A program made the translations under genes and the position numbers. Positions 9,847-20,733 of a stretch of DNA of 64,000 bases are shown here, piece by piece (the first letter of the stretch is position 1; each line of letters begins with the position of its first letter). The notes below the pieces were generated by a model. That model searched no databases. It was not told the DNA's origin and saw only the letters and a list, made by a program, of their open reading frames with translations. The DNA is from Viscum album (taxonomy: Eukaryota > Streptophyta > Magnoliopsida > Santalales > Viscaceae): NCBI GenBank assembly GCA_963277665.1, contig OY728159.1, positions 1,021,405,343 to 1,021,469,342 of the forward strand, written 5' to 3'.

Positions 9847-12651
9847 TGTAATTTCCTAAAAATTTCATTTAATTTTTTTTAAAATTATATGGAATTATTT
9901 TGAGACCATACGCTCTGACGACACAAGATTCCAAGGCCCGTTGAGCATGAAATAGAATTTTGAACTTTTTTTAATTCATTTAAATAAATGTGCAAGCGGG
10001 TTTTTATAACTTTTAAACCGGTTCTCAGATCAAAAATCTAAGGGCACCATTGAACTTGGAATGGATGGATTCACCTAGAATAGACCTAACCTTGACCAGT
10101 GCAGGTTGAGGGAAAAATTTATTTTTCATAATTTTTTAGTGAAAAAGTTAAAAATAAAATAATCTTGTTTTATTTTATTTTTCTAAATTTTCAAACTGTT
10201 GTAGTGAAACGATATTTAACAGAATGAAACCGAAAACATTGTTTCCTAAATAAAATAGCATAACAAATTCATAATAGAACACAACTGAAACTTTGTTTGT
10301 TGTTTCATCCTTTAATGGTCAAGAAAACAATGCAGAATTGTTGGCACAATCCTGATTTTTCTCTGAACCTCTAGAGGGTGACGAAGATGAATGCCAATGA
10401 CTGCCAAAAAATAGATCATGGAGCGATGAATGGCGTATGTGTTCTTCTTTTACCCTTTGAACGGATCATCACAAACAAATGATTTAATCAAGTAGGGGTT
10501 TATTTTTTTAAATTACAATATCATGTTCTTCTTTCTAAACAATGAATGCAGATCAACCCACGAATAAGTTTATTCGAGTATCATGTATTCTTTCAGGAGG
10601 GTTGTTTGAAATTGCGGTTTTGAATTTCGGGGTAAATTAATTTGTTGGAATCCCAACCCCCCCCCCCCCCCCAATATATTCTTTCTTTGAAACTCTAACA
10701 CAGAGGGTGTGGGCCGACACGAACAAGGCTCGAGCCCCTCCATATTGTGTGTTCATATGTGTTCTTCATGGATGCACCTTTGAAATGGAAACAAGGAGGT
10801 TTCGAGCCCTTAGAAATAAATTTGGCATCCCATAGTGGTCAGAGGTGTAGATAGTGCGAATAACAGACCACCAGAGAGGACTTGGTGGTCTACGGAAGGT
10901 TCTGCCAATGAGCTGACACTGGCGGTGGCCCGCAGCGGCGGCCGTGGGTAGGTGGCGGTGCACTATGACAGCGTGTCGGGGGAGACATTGTGGCTGGATC
11001 GGGCCATAGTGGTGCAGCAATAGCCATCGGTAGTGGGCTGGTGGCGAGTGGGGATGGGACATGGAAAATAGGACACCCTCCTAGCATCTGGGTTGGAGAA
11101 GACTGATCCACCTTGGGGGTTGGGCCAAAGCACATGAACTAGGCTGGGCCACGTGAACTGGGTTGTTAAAGGGCCCAGGATGGATTAAACCGGTGCACTG
11201 TTATGGGCAGGGAATGTGTAATAACGTCATTCCACTGGGTAACCCAAGTGGGAAAAGAAAACCGGCCCTCCAAGGCGTGTCGTTCCTGATAAATCCAGGT
11301 CATAGGGTCACCCAGCGGGTTAGACCCATGGCCAAACTAGGCCGAGTCAAGTAAGGCCCAATGGGACTGCACCACTGGCCAACCCAGACCAGTCTGGCCC
11401 AGACCTGAGCATGTCGGATCGGGTTAGTCTGACCAGCTTGATTCATGCAGGGCCCATGGGTCGGGTTCGTCGGGTCGGACCGAGTCCAAACACAGCAGGC
11501 CCCTATTTACTAAAACACCAATATCTTTCAAACCGAATGTCTGATTGGTGAGCCGTTTATGGAGTTGGAACCCTCGCGACAAGGTGGTTCTTTTTGTATT
11601 CTCTAAATGAGTTTTTTTTGTCAAGATACTACTAATGTCTTGATATGTAGATTCTCTCGGAATCAAGTGTGTTATGTGTGGGAATCATGCGGCTGGCTGA
11701 GACCCAAAAACTAATGACCCTGTGTGGATCAGCTCCTATAAATCCTATGTGGATCACCTAATAGAGACCTTGTGTCAATTATCACTTATAAACCCTCTGT
11801 GGATCAGATCTCAGCGACCCTCTGTGGATCAGCTCATAGAAACCCTATGTGGATCAGCTCCTAGCGACCCTGTGTGGATCAGCTCCTAGAGACCCTATAT
11901 GGATTAACTCTTAGAGACCCTGTGTGGATTGTCTCCAAGAAACCATGTGTGGATCAACTACAAGTGGATCTTTGTGACCAAGCAGACCCACAGTACTCAT
12001 CTGGGATGAGTACCTCAATAGTCCAAGGTGTTCAGTGATACGATTGATGGTCTTACATTCCTACTCTAGATTATACCGAGTGTGAGATGTCTTGATTTGT
12101 GATCAGGCTTCGTGGTTTTCTTGTGGTTTGATTTATGGTATTTCATTGTTGGTTTTGGGTCCTTGATGAGTATTTTGTTACTCACACCTACATGGGATTT
12201 TCCCGCACATGTGGTGTCTGGTGCAGACAGCCAAAAACTTGGTGGAGGACTTGGTGGCCCAAGACCAAGTGGTGCTCAGTGATATCAGGTAGGAAGGATG
12301 TGATTCTATGGATTTCATATTCTACTCTATACTTACCCATCTGGTGGGGTTTTCAGTGAACAGTTTTTCATCAATCTCGTCCTTACTCTTGTTGCAGTTG
12401 TCTTTTTTTGGGTTTGAATTCTTTCCCATTTACCTTTAGTTTCTACATTTAAACTAAGTGGTTTTTTAGTAGCATGCATGTTCTCTTTACCAGTTGTATT
12501 AGGACATGGTTGTGTGTGTGTGTGCATAGGTACTCAGGTTAATTCCTCTCACCTGTAGGTTAATGCCTTAGGCACTAGTCGCCAACCCTTGGCCATCAGA
12601 AGGTGAGCTTAGGGGAGTCATGGAATAGGCCATGGGGGACAGGTCGCAATA
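9847..12651 (+). repeat. Element A 5' LTR
   Basis: Matches 28249-30939 along its length, for example gagaccatacgctctgacgac against aagaccatatgctctaacgac. It contains a 16-C homopolymer (10657-10672), a GC-rich block (about 10850-11470), a ten-copy 25-bp tandem array (11716-11965) and a hairpin TGAGTA...TACTCA at 12167-12184, followed by a CAG acceptor-like site ending at 12226. Confidence 0.88.
11716..11965 (+). repeat. 25-bp tandem array in element A 5' LTR (about 10 units)
   Basis: Ten consecutive 25-bp units resembling gaccctgtgtggatcagctc plus five variable bases. The matching array in the 3' LTR (30132-30256) has five units. Element E has a homologous 25-bp array in its LTRs. Confidence 0.85.
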
Positions 12652-12654
12652 AAG

Positions 12655-12666
12655 TACTATCAGAGG
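12655..12666 (+). promoter_or_regulatory. Element A primer-binding site
   Basis: tactatcagagg lies three bases after the 5' LTR and resembles TGGTATCAGAGC, the plant initiator-tRNA-Met primer site, with two mismatches at its start. Confidence 0.7.
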
Positions 12667-12943
12667 AGATTAGTTCTACCTCAAAGATCGGGAGTTTTTT
12701 GTTTTTTTGGGAAATAGTGTTAAATGTTTCAAGTTCGAATTTCAGGTTCAGGGAGTCTAGTGTTGGTGTGGCGGCTGACGTATCCATACACCGTGACCTT
12801 GAATTATTCCTTTCAGCTCTATACATAAAAACACTGGTTGCATGTGTCATATAAGAATTGAGTGTTTCCTCATCTTCTTCTTGTATTAGATTCAATTCAC
12901 TATGTATAATCTATTGAATATGGTACATCTTGATCTATTTCAG

Positions 12944-13870
12944 GATGCCTCCACGTAGATAGCTATCTAGGATTTCGAAGAATGATCATGAGGATAACCA
13001 GCCTAGCGATGAGGCATTGGTTTAGGGACCCATGCTTATGATGGCCCCACCGAGTGGTGCACCGACGTTACCACCACTCGTTGATCAGCATTTTCTACTG
13101 GCATTACCGGTATAGGACGCACATAGTCTCAGTGACATACACAAGTTCCATAGATAGACCTCCCAGGTTTAGGGTAGAAACATATCCTTAGGCCACTAAG
13201 GAATGGCTGGAGGCTGTGATGCAGGTCTTCCTCTTAGTGAGGACACCACTTGACTAGATGGAGATATTAGTAGTGAGCCTTCTTCAGGGATTGGTAGGCA
13301 GATGGTGGAGCTTGACGATTCAGGCTCATAATGTGGCGACCCTCTCTTGGGTTGACTGAGCATATTTTCCAAGATGAGGTCTTCCCCATGACCTTGCACT
13401 AAATGCGCATACAGGAGCTTCTTCACCTACTAAAGGATAGCATGTCAGTGGATAAGTACTCTGTGGGGTTTACAGACCTCTCCTTCTACTATAAGGATGT
13501 GTTATGAGACCCTTTCTTTAGGGCTCAGACCTTTGAGAAGAGACTCTGATGAGAGATCAGGGAGTCAATGATTTCCCTCAGCATCTCCAGTGAGCTAGAG
13601 TGCTATAGCAAGCTCTACTGGGAGAGAGATTCCTCACAGAGAAGACATTGATGGTGGGAACTACCACCAGGAGACATGTGGTCGAGTCATCCATACAGGG
13701 TAGCCAACAGATGATGAAAAGGTCCAATCGGGCAAGGCCATCTGGAGGGTGACCCCAGGAAACAAGATCGGTGGTGCGAGACCGCAAAGGTGGCAGGGGT
13801 TAGCATAGGATTAGGGCTTGCTACTCATGTGTCAGGTAGAGACATATGGCTTGTGACTGCCTGACTCGCC
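12944..13870 (+). pseudogene. Element A gag pseudogene
   Basis: Starts at the ATG of 12944 (MPPRR then a stop) and runs through a proline-rich stretch and a gag-like core. It ends at a zinc knuckle at 13819-13860 read as CYSC, two residues, a stop, RHMACDC. The knuckle pattern CX2C...H...C is therefore present but interrupted. Many in-frame TAG and TGA codons and frame changes occur. Gag would form the particle that packages the element RNA. Confidence 0.75.
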
Positions 13871-14099
13871 GTAGTGAGAATTAGCAGGAAATTAAAGGGC
13901 TGTCAAGGTAGCAGAAGAGGTTCAAGCAGGGTGGTTTGTAGGGAAGCAAACGTGGAAGGGGAGTAGGCTGAGTGGCAGGTGGTGGACGACGGTTCCAGGT
14001 TCTTACACCACAACACCAAGGTGGTCCACCACGGACTCAGGGAGTCCGTGGACAAGGGAAAGTCCAGTTCCAGGAAATGGAGGCCTTTGACCACAGTGC

Positions 14100-16557
14100 T
14101 CTATATATGATTAGAGGTATGATTTGTGTCTTCTCCACCTTAGTTATAGGTCTTATAGGCACAGGTTCTTGTCACTCATTCCTTTCCATGTACCTCATTC
14201 TAGGCTTGAAGATTCTGATGGAGTCATTGGCTAGATCCTTATGATTAGATAATCCTACATGAGTGGATTCTATGATTACACACTAGTGCGAGTAGTGTGA
14301 GCTTACTCTTGGAGATGAGATATTCGACTGGGATCTCCTAGTAGCGATGTCGAGGCCTTACGACGTCATCTTGGGTATGGATTGGTTATCCACATTTCAT
14401 GGTCAGATCGACTATATTAGGCGTAGAGTACAGTGTTTCCATAAACATGGTACTAGGTTTTCCTTCACCAGAGAGAAGGTAACTCGTACAACATAGGGCA
14501 GAATTTCTAGGAGTACGGTATAGCCTATCACTCACTAGTTGGCTATCCTCACCCTCAGTGAGGTGGATGAGAGGAATAAAATCTTTCCTGTAGTAGTGGA
14601 TAAGTATGAAGAAGTTTTTCCTAAGGATGTTCCAGGACTACCTCCTCGTAGAGAGGTTGACTTATACATTGATATGTACCCAAGTACGGAACTGATATCT
14701 ACACCATCATATCGGATGGCTCCCACATAGCTTCATTAATTGAGAGTACAATTTGAGGACTTATAGGGAAAGGGCTTCATTAGGCCTAGTGTTTCACCAT
14801 GAGCAGCCCCAGTTTTGTTTGCCAAGAAGGCAGATAGGAGCCAGAGGTTATGTGTGGACTTCTGGTGCCTGTAATGGGTGACCGTGAATAAAAAATATCC
14901 ACTTCCAAAAATTGATGACATATTCGACTAGATAAAGGGAGTGAGGTGGTTCTCAATGATAGACCTCAGATCAAGATATCACCATCTTCGTGTATGTGAT
15001 GAGGATGTACCTAAGACAACCTTAAGATGCATGTATGACCACTACGATTTCTTAGTGATTCCCTCTGGTGTGACCAATGCCCCGGCAATGTTCATGGGAC
15101 TCATGAATAGGATATTCCATCCTTAACTTAATTACTTCATGGTCGTATTCATTTATGGAATCTTTGGGTTCTTAGCATTAGAATAGGAGAATGCTACACA
15201 CCTACGGATAGTCCTGGATACACTCCAATAGAACCATCATTATGGGAATCTCTCAAAGTGGAAGTTCTGGATTCGGGAAGTCCACTTTCTGGGACACTTC
15301 ATCTCAGAGGCTAGAGTTATAGTGGATTCAGTGAAGATAGAGGCAGTTCTTGCTTGGTAGCCACCCAGAATCAGGAATGAGCTGTGGAGTATTTAGGGTT
15401 GGCCAGATATAATTGGAGGTTCTTGCTTTAACTTTATAGAGTTGCAGTACCCTTATCGTCTTTGACAAGGAAAGGAATTCCTTTGTGGGGATAGAGAAGT
15501 TTCATCAGAGTTTCCAAAAGATAAGGTGGTGACTGAATATTTCCCCCATCTTGAGACTACCAGAAGAGGGAATTGGGTTTTTAGTTTTCTATGATGCATG
15601 AGGGACCAGACTATGTTGTGTCCTGATAGAGGAGAGATTACTGATCATCTATGGTTCACAGAAGTTGAGGTATCATGAGTAGAACTATGTGACCCATGAC
15701 CTGGAGTTAGCAGTAGTGGTCATTGCAATAAATATGTGGTGGTACTACTTGATGGGTGAATGGTTTACCATCTATTCTGACCACAAGAGTCTTAGGTATA
15801 TCTTCTCCCAAAATGATCCAAACTTGAGACAATGGTGATGGCTGGAGTTCCTACAGAACTATGACTTCGAGATATTCAATAATCCTATGAAGGGTAACAT
15901 GGTGGAAGAAGTGCACAACAAGAGATCTGGTTTGCAGCTATTGAATGAGGCGATGGAGCAGCTAGCCGTGACACATATATCCTTCATGGATGATGATGGA
16001 GCATCTTATCTTTAGTCAATTATGGTTAATCCCCCACTCTTACAGCGATTTAGGGAGGCACAACTTGTGGATATTGACTATGAGGCCCGATGTGCTCAGT
16101 TATCCCCAAGAAAGGCTCCTGATGGATTTTCGATAGGTGGGGAGCATGTCATCCTTTTTAGAGGGAAAAAATTTGTACCAGTGGAATTGCAAGAGGATAT
16201 TTTGAGGGGTTCCATACCTAACCCCTTGGAGGTACATCCTGAAGTAGTGAATATGTACCAGGATCTCTAAAGTTAGTATTGGTGGCCAGGGATAAATAAA
16301 GTGGTGGTTGAGTTCATTTCACAGTGCCACACTTACCAGAAAGTGAAGGCTGAGCATCCGGTTCTAGCAGGCTTGGCATAGCCACTTAAGGTATCGGAGT
16401 GGAAGTGGGATGGTATCTCGATGGACTTTGTAATGGGATTACCATGCACGTCCAAGGGCTGTGATTCTATTTGGGTGATCGTTGACCGATTCACCAAGTA
16501 GAATCACTTCCTACCCATCTAAGAGTAGGGATTGGTAGAGGTCTTGGACACATCTAC
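14100..16557 (+). pseudogene. Element A pol pseudogene, upstream part (PR-RT-RH-IN start)
   Basis: A protease-like IGTGSCHSF lies near 14155-14180. The RT start (KYEEVFPKDVPGLPPRREV) is at about 14600, and the RT core ([15 protein letters not shown] and [19 protein letters not shown]) at about 14950-15115. The catalytic YVDD region is replaced by FIYG near 15150. The RNase H region lies near 15580-15850. An integrase start and H2C2 zinc domain are at 16022-16350. The integrase core ([18 protein letters not shown]) runs to 16557, where element B is inserted. Stops and frameshifts are frequent. Confidence 0.85.
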
Positions 16558-16627
16558 TGTAACGACCCAATCTTTTTGAGTATTATATTAACTTACTCTT
16601 AATGATTTAATAAGATGTTAATGGTTA

Positions 16628-16915
16628 ATGCAGAAAGAGGAGTCGATGGCTTCATCCAGTAGACTCAACCCTTACGAAGCCCACTTATCAGAGCTTGGGA
16701 AGGAGGTAGCATCTGTGGGCTTCGCTTTGGACCAAGCCCAAGCCGAGCTCCAGCGTGTCAAGCTTGAACGAAAACGCTTGCAGGAGAAGTTCAAGTTAGT
16801 GGAGATTGCTACTAGGGCAATGTTATCTGAGCCTCCCTCAGATTCTCTCACCATAGCACACCTTACACTTAGGTCTTATGCTGGTGTTATAAGGGGCTAT
16901 GTGATGAGACCCTAG
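16628..16915 (+). CDS. Unrecognised 95-aa ORF inside element B 5' LTR (coiled-coil-like)
   Basis: Starts 70 bp into the LTR with MQKEESMASSSRLNPYEAHL. The second ATG (MASSSR) is an alternative start. Residues about 20-62 alternate hydrophobic and charged residues (LSELGKEVASVGF, then AQAELQRVKLERKRLQEKF) and look like a coiled coil; the end is RSYAGVIRGYVMRP. There is no signal peptide or membrane segment. The same protein, residue for residue, is encoded in the 3' LTR. This 5' copy lies upstream of the LTR TATA box, so the element's own promoter would not transcribe it. I do not recognise the family; it could be a captured gene piece, an accessory ORF, or a chance frame. Confidence 0.45.
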   Translation: MQKEESMASSSRLNPYEAHLSELGKEVASVGFALDQAQAELQRVKLERKRLQEKFKLVEIATRAMLSEPPSDSLTIAHLTLRSYAGVIRGYVMRP

Positions 16916-17858
16916 CTTCCTTGTGTAATCCTTTCGGGTGAATAAATTGAGATTTCTTCCTTTAGTGATGTTTGTGAAATTTCAAATGTCTAGATAATTT
17001 TAGAATGTATTTTATTGATGAATTTTGAAAAAGGGATATTTCAAAATATTTATGTAAACCCTAAATAACTAATGATGTGTAATGATTTTCAAAAAATGGT
17101 CTTCTACAAAAGTGTTCATTAAGGAATTTGGAGTCTAATAAGATCAACTTAATTTTTGATGAATAGTAAATAGTGAATAGTGATTTTACGCTTAGGATTA
17201 GTAATGTGACCAAATGGATTAGTAATCTCACTTAAAGAAAGTTTTAAAATAATCTAGGCACCTTGATTAAGTAATGTGATTCAATAAAATGGTTAAATAA
17301 CGGTTTCATAAATTATTATTCAAGTATTAGTTTTTTCGGATGAATAGTGTTTTTTAATTAAAAATTTAATTAAAAATAATTAGAAAATTATTTTTATAAA
17401 AATGACTTTATTTTTGAACTCAGAGCATCGATATTATGTTATGGTAATTTTTGGGGATTTTTCTAAAAATAATGAATTTTCGGTGAATAGTGTATTTATT
17501 TAAAAAATAAATTAAAAATATTTAGAAAATTATTTTTATAAAATGGAGTTAATTTTTGAAATCAGAGCATTGATATTTGGTTAAGGAGAAATTTTGGGAT
17601 TTTTCTGAGAAAGTCGAATTTTCAGTGAATAGTAAAAATACAGTTTTAGGGTTTCGGTATGTTTAATGACATCATAGCGGTGTCATGATGATGTCATGAG
17701 ATCTTTTGAGGGTTTTCCGGCCAAGGGTGATGAATTATTGTTTTGGGGGCCCCATGTGGCCTAACTCCATGATAAATGCCAAGGGAGAGCACATGGGTTT
17801 GAGAAAAGCACATGTGAGGTGTCCCTTGGCCATTAATGCTTTGTTCCCTCACTTTCCC

Positions 17859-17866
17859 TATAAATA
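17859..17866 (+). promoter_or_regulatory. Element B 5' LTR TATA box
   Basis: TATAAATA in ccctataaatacccaccc, a strong plant TATA context. Transcription would start about 30 bp downstream, near 17890, giving a U3 of about 1.33 kb and an unusually long R plus U5 of about 1.55 kb. Confidence 0.75.
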
Positions 17867-18006
17867 CCCACCCTTTCCTCCTTTAGTTTTCACTCCCAAC
17901 TCTCCCCCAACGAAGTTCTGGTCTTCTTACCTTCCAAAGAGTCCTCCCAAGGTGCCCCCAAGCCCTCAAGGTCCAATCCTTTGAGTTTCAAGAGTCACGT
18001 TTTAAG

Positions 18007-19256
18007 GTAAGGGATCTGACCCCTCTCTTTCTTTTCATGTAATCTCTTTTATGTCATTCCTTTTATGCTCCATGTTTTTATGTGAGAGGATGTTATTTTA
18101 TATTCCTCTTACTGCCCTTTCATGTTTATATGATGAGAGATCCCCTCTTACTCTCATCATTTCGTTTTATGAAAGTTTAAGTGACGCCGTTAGGCTGCCG
18201 AATTTTTAAGGGATTCTTTCACCCTTCTCATTTTTCAAGTTCGATTTTCATGTCAAGTCTTTCAAGTTCCTTTTTATTATGTTGGGGTATGATCTCTATA
18301 TATATCATACTGATCTCTTATGATAATATGATGAGGGACCCTATTTAATCTTGTCAATTCTTTTTTTGAAGTTTAAGTGACGCCGTTAGGCTGCCGAATT
18401 TTCATAAGAGAAATCTAATTTTTGTCTTCCTTCCATGTTTTTCATTTCAAATGGTATATCCTCCAAATTTCATTACCATGTATATATATCCTTCTTATTC
18501 CGTTACCCTACTGTTTTATGGATCATTTATGAGTGGGTGACCCATGTCCCCTCTCTTTTCAATGTTTTCTAAAACCCCGAAACATAGCCGTTATGCTGCA
18601 GAATTTTTGGTCTCAAAATGCCTCTCTCTTTTCTCAAAATTATTTTATGTTATAAAGTGAATACTCAAAGCTCTTATTTATACAAGGGTATTCACATATA
18701 TATCAAAATTTTCTATTTTAAATTATGGGATTTACATACATGAGACCCGCTTTCCCTTTCCGTGGGTTTAAAGTGACGTAAAAGATCATGTCCTTAAAGC
18801 AGTTTTTAAAACGTTATGATTATGAAATGAAACCCATTTATTTTATTCTATATGGGTTATTTATGAAATTTTTGATGATGATATATGTGTCTCACATGAT
18901 AATAAAGGCAAATTTAAGGGTGCGCCCTGATAGCGCTCCAATGCATTGGGTAAAGACTTAATCTCTAGAGATGACCATTTTAACGACGCCTTGGTGAATA
19001 ACCTTGGTAATTTTTAACGACACCTTGGGGATGGACCTTGGTGAAACGAAACGATTGTCAATTTTAAATGTTGCAGCCACATCTTCAAGTTATGAAAAAT
19101 GTTATATTTATTATGATGTATCTCATTATTTCTTTCTCATGCCTTAAAGTTCTTTTCATGTCCTTATTGAAGTATCTCAAGTTCACATGTAAAATGTTTC
19201 TCCTATTTCCCTTACTGGGCCTTCTGCTCACCCTTTCTTTTGATGTATGTCCCCAG
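18007..19256 (+). other. Putative intron within element B 5' LTR leader
   Basis: The boundaries are a consensus-like donor (TTTTAAG|GTAAGGG) and a pyrimidine-rich acceptor (CCCTTTCTTTTGATG...GTCCCCAG|GTTATG). The same sites exist in the 3' LTR (25859-27107) and, with different sequence, in element D. Splicing is inferred only; no transcript evidence is available here. Confidence 0.4.
18174..18610 (+). repeat. Three spaced GC-rich modules in element B LTR leader
   Basis: gtttaagtgacgccgttaggctgccgaatttt-type modules begin near 18174, 18369 and 18571 (the last as cgaaacatagccgttatgctg), so the spacing is about 195-200 bp. Each is preceded by a gatgagRGaYCCC-like phrase, so the whole unit is probably a diverged tandem repeat. 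The corresponding set lies near 26025-26460 in the 3' LTR. Confidence 0.65.
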
Positions 19257-19438
19257 GTTATGAGATGCATAATTAACATAGGATGAACTAAAGGAGAATC
19301 CTTTCAAGTGTTTAAGAAGAATGTTTTATGTTTTTTTTATGTATTATGATCCTTGTTTCCAAGACACTAAACCTTAACGATCCTCAGTTCCGTGTAATGG
19401 AATGAAAGTTATGTTATAAAAAGGTGGGATGCTATAGT

Positions 19439-19450
19439 TGGTATCAGAGG
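19439..19450 (+). promoter_or_regulatory. Element B primer-binding site
   Basis: TGGTATCAGAGG begins two bases after the 5' LTR and matches the initiator-tRNA-Met primer site at all but the last position. Confidence 0.9.
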
Positions 19451-19869
19451 ATGGTTTAGTTATTTGTGGAAATTAGGATATAAAAACTTTAGGAAGAACC
19501 CTATAGAAAAGTTTAAATATAGGAAAACTTCCTGGTATATTGGTAAGTATTGAGTAAGTGGTTTATCAAACAAATACATCCCTATCTGGATACGAGCAGG
19601 TAGAGGAGGCTCTGGCACAGATGTACATAGGGGTAAAACCCGAAAACACCGCTTTGAGCTAGACTCGAGCGGGAACTGGTGCACGATAACGGGCCTTGCT
19701 GCACTCTTGGTTACGACACTCCCGGGGGATATGTTTGGTTAATCACAAGCTTTTTATGAATCATTATGAAGGAATTATAGAGAAGTATAATTGTCTAAGC
19801 ACGAAGTCTTAGTTAAAAGATTCATAAATGAAATAAGTTTCTCACTAAGGTTTTTTTTTCTTTTCGAAA
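19451..19869 (+). other. Element B untranslated leader
   Basis: Non-coding. 19575-19740 is shared with the orphan repeat at 5675-5862 and so may be a conserved packaging, dimerisation or translation element, or an inserted repeat. No other feature seen. Confidence 0.6.
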
Positions 19870-20733
19870 ATGGCGGGCAATAGGAGGAACCGTGCCGATG
19901 GTGACCGCAATGCACCATGTGCTGACGGCCCTCCGATGGAAGCCGGAATGGAAACATTCATGCGAATGATGAACCAAATGACTCAAGTTATGAGTAATAA
20001 CTTGAATCAAGCTGAGAGGCCGACCTCACCACGAAGGGAACAACACTCTGTTGAGTCCTTCATGCGTCAACGACCGCCAACATTCAGTGGATCTACTGAC
20101 CCATTGGTTGCGGAACAATGGATAAGCTCCATTGAAAAGATCTTTTCTGTACTTCATTGTTCGGAACAAGAAAAAGTCACCCTTGTTGTTTACCGCCTAG
20201 AGGGAGAAGCTGATCAGTGGTGGTCACTGATCAAAAACACGAAGCCACGAGGGGAGATAGAAGCTATGGAGTGGGAAGAATTTCGGGGAATTTTCCTTAA
20301 CAAGTATTTCCCTCGTTCCATGAGAACGAGAATGGAGAAAGAGTTTCTCGAGCTGAAGCAGAAGGAGAACGAATCTGTCAGAATCTATGAGATGAACTTC
20401 ACAAGGCTTTCCCGTTATATCTCAAGCTTTGTCATGGACCCTAATGGGAAGGTTGATAGATTCATTGGTGGACTACGACCTCATCTGCGGAAGAATCTAG
20501 CCAACAGGGACTATGATAGCTATGAAGAAATAGTTCGAAGTGCTATGAAAGTCGAGCTGGAGTTTGGTGAGACACAATGGTCTCATAAACCAAATGAAAA
20601 GAAGAGATCGTTGGAGCCCAGTTTAGGGAAGTCTTTTGATCAGGGAAGAGGTGGAAAGCAAATGAAACTTACCACATGCAATAAATGTGGGAAGAATCAT
20701 CTGGGGAATTGCTTGAACGGAAGTGGAAAGTGA
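19870..20733 (+). CDS. gag: Element B Gag, N-terminal part (ends at premature TGA)
   Basis: The ATG at 19870 follows ttttcgaaa and opens MAGNRRNRADGD. Residues about 75-230 are a retrotransposon Gag domain (AEQWISSIEKIF, VVYRLEGEADQWW, FLELKQKENESVRIYEMNF). A basic linker and a partial zinc-binding stretch CNKCGKNHLGNC follow. The frame stops at TGA 20731-20733, inside the paired zinc-knuckle region. The same frame continues at once with a [17 protein letters not shown] knuckle. Gag would assemble the cytoplasmic particle and bind element RNA. Whether the stop abolishes expression or is bypassed cannot be told here. Confidence 0.92.
   Translation: MAGNRRNRADGDRNAPCADGPPMEAGMETFMRMMNQMTQVMSNNLNQAERPTSPRREQHSVESFMRQRPPTFSGSTDPLVAEQWISSIEKIFSVLHCSEQEKVTLVVYRLEGEADQWWSLIKNTKPRGEIEAMEWEEFRGIFLNKYFPRSMRTRMEKEFLELKQKENESVRIYEMNFTRLSRYISSFVMDPNGKVDRFIGGLRPHLRKNLANRDYDSYEEIVRSAMKVELEFGETQWSHKPNEKKRSLEPSLGKSFDQGRGGKQMKLTTCNKCGKNHLGNCLNGSGK

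Larger units (their letters stand above)
16558..19436 (+). repeat. Element B 5' LTR
   Basis: Nearly identical to 24411-27287. It contains the 95-codon ORF in U3, a TATA box at 17859-17866, a donor-like AAG|GTAAGG at 18004-18009, three GC-rich modules about 200 bp apart, a hairpin at 19216-19230 and an acceptor-like CCCCAG ending at 19256. Confidence 0.95.

Noticed and set aside
10657..10672. Run of 16 cytosines as a structural element
   Set aside because: It is absent from the other LTR of the same element. Simple slippage or an assembly artefact is more likely.
10766..11135. Overlapping minus-strand ORFs in the A 5' LTR
   Set aside because: They are GC-block artefacts, antisense to the element and not kept in the 3' LTR.
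17706..17984. 92-codon ORF in both B LTRs, spanning the TATA box
   Set aside because: It overlaps the promoter and has low-complexity proline-rich sequence; the start differs between LTR copies. I regard it as a chance frame.
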